Under the pieces are notes generated by a model. It worked only from the letters and a program-made list of their open reading frames with translations. It ran no database searches and was not told the DNA's origin. Positions 24,780 to 25,317 of a stretch of DNA of 25,317 nt are shown here, piece by piece; positions within the stretch are counted from its first letter, which is position 1; each line of letters begins with the position of its first letter. Both the position numbers and the translations under genes were made by a program. Origin of the DNA: Bacteroidales bacterium (lineage in GTDB: Bacteria > Bacteroidota > Bacteroidia > Bacteroidales > VadinHA17); the NCBI GenBank assembly GCA_003520925.1, contig DOTV01000167.1, forward strand, positions 10,093 through 35,409, read 5' to 3'.

Positions 24780-25317
24780 TTATCTTACAGGCCTGTTCCT
24801 TTCGGGAGTGAACATTGTTAAATCCCACTCTTTGTACCAGTGAAGTTCCATCTTCCCTTCCTCTGTAATAGTAATCGGTAAAAATACATATTGTGATTCA
24901 GGACGACCGCCTCCATTCCATCTGTCACCCATATAGAGATATGCATCCTTATAACCGGGGATCTTAAAAATGTAACATGGCTGTGAATTGAACGAGTTGT
25001 TACCTGCATCACCATTAAAAGGGTGACCCTGATCAATATAGGGTCCCATAATGTCAGGTGCAGTGTAATAAGTTGCAGGATTTGGCGTCCAGCCTGAACA
25101 TCCGCTTGTCAGAAGATAAAAGATCCCGCCTTTTTTCAGAATGCCGGGACCCTCACAATGGGCTTTTATATCAACATCGTTAGTTGTGATACCTAGATAA
25201 TCGGCCGACAATTCCACCATCCTTATCGTGAGATTTGTATGATCGGCTGCATAGCCGATATAGGCTTTTTTTGTACCCGGATCAAAATACATTCCAATAT
25301 CCCGCGATTCATGTCCG
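24780..25317 (-). CDS. Glycoside hydrolase family 43 enzyme, C-terminal part (runs off the window)
   Basis: The 3' end of a gene continuing beyond the window edge. The visible 178 residues read in frame from the edge as GHESRDIGMYFDP, so the methionine in that string is not the true start. The SRD block and FDPGTKKAYIGY match the five-blade propeller of GH43. Next come AHCEGPGILKKGGIFYLLTS, whose Glu is a candidate catalytic acid, and GCSGWTPNPATYYTAPDIMGPY, followed by YLYMGDRWNGGGRPESQYV. This pattern resembles exo-beta-1,3-galactanase-like GH43 members, though substrate cannot be fixed. The N-terminus with the catalytic base is outside the window. Confidence 0.88.
   Translation of the reverse strand, partial: GHESRDIGMYFDPGTKKAYIGYAADHTNLTIRMVELSADYLGITTNDVDIKAHCEGPGILKKGGIFYLLTSGCSGWTPNPATYYTAPDIMGPYIDQGHPFNGDAGNNSFNSQPCYIFKIPGYKDAYLYMGDRWNGGGRPESQYVFLPITITEEGKMELHWYKEWDLTMFTPERNRPVR

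Overview
The window reads as a chromosomal segment of a Bacteroidota member, probably an uncultured relative of the Bacteroidales/Marinilabiliales. The signs are moderate-to-low G+C, a TAnnTTTG-type promoter, and a typical gene set: LytS/LytTR pair, DUF2279, DUF6624, M28 peptidase, YjbR-like protein, serine hydrolase with C-terminal add-on domains, DUF1080-like protein, and a GH43 glycosidase. No rRNA, tRNA, CRISPR array, intact transposase or prophage gene was seen.

Layout. (1) 189-1926: a LytS-type membrane histidine kinase overlapping a LytTR response regulator. (2) 2229-8016: loosely spaced, mostly minus-strand genes: a small four-helix membrane protein, a DUF2279 protein, a mono-haem cytochrome c lipoprotein (plus strand), a DHDPS/NanA-type aldolase, a TPR-DUF6624 protein and a flavin/NAD(P) oxidoreductase. 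The gaps here hold debris: a hemerythrin-domain remnant, a CACAGAG-rich repeat, and degenerate TGACC/TCCGCC repeats that look like old insertion-sequence ends. (3) 8143-14712: a plus-strand accessory block with an exported M28 peptidase, YjbR/MmcQ protein, ICMT-like methyltransferase, a three-part serine hydrolase, a second ICMT-like protein and a DUF1080-like protein. One SRPBCC gene on the minus strand is divergent from the second ICMT-like gene, across a striking pair of abutting palindromes. (4) 14753-24113: a complete high-affinity potassium system. kdpE is on the minus strand; kdpF-kdpA-kdpB-kdpC-kdpD and a HAMP-PAS protein are on the plus strand. (5) 24224-24742: an unrecognised single-pass membrane protein. 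It is followed by the 3' part of a convergent GH43 glycosidase gene that runs off the window edge.

How the parts work together. KdpFABC is the ATP-driven K+ importer. KdpD is full length, with a sensory N-terminus and a kinase core, and should phosphorylate KdpE. The 152-bp kdpE-kdpF gap carries four near-identical ATCCTTAT half-sites in two pairs, the spacing expected of an OmpR-family regulator; I propose these as the KdpE operator. The HAMP-PAS protein after kdpD stops exactly where a histidine-kinase core would normally begin, so it is either a decayed second sensor or a non-catalytic input module.

I found no clearly new multi-gene system. The most interesting items are the kinase-less sensor in the kdp operon, the operator array, the double palindrome at 13468-13507, and the degenerate repeat family in the intergenic gaps.
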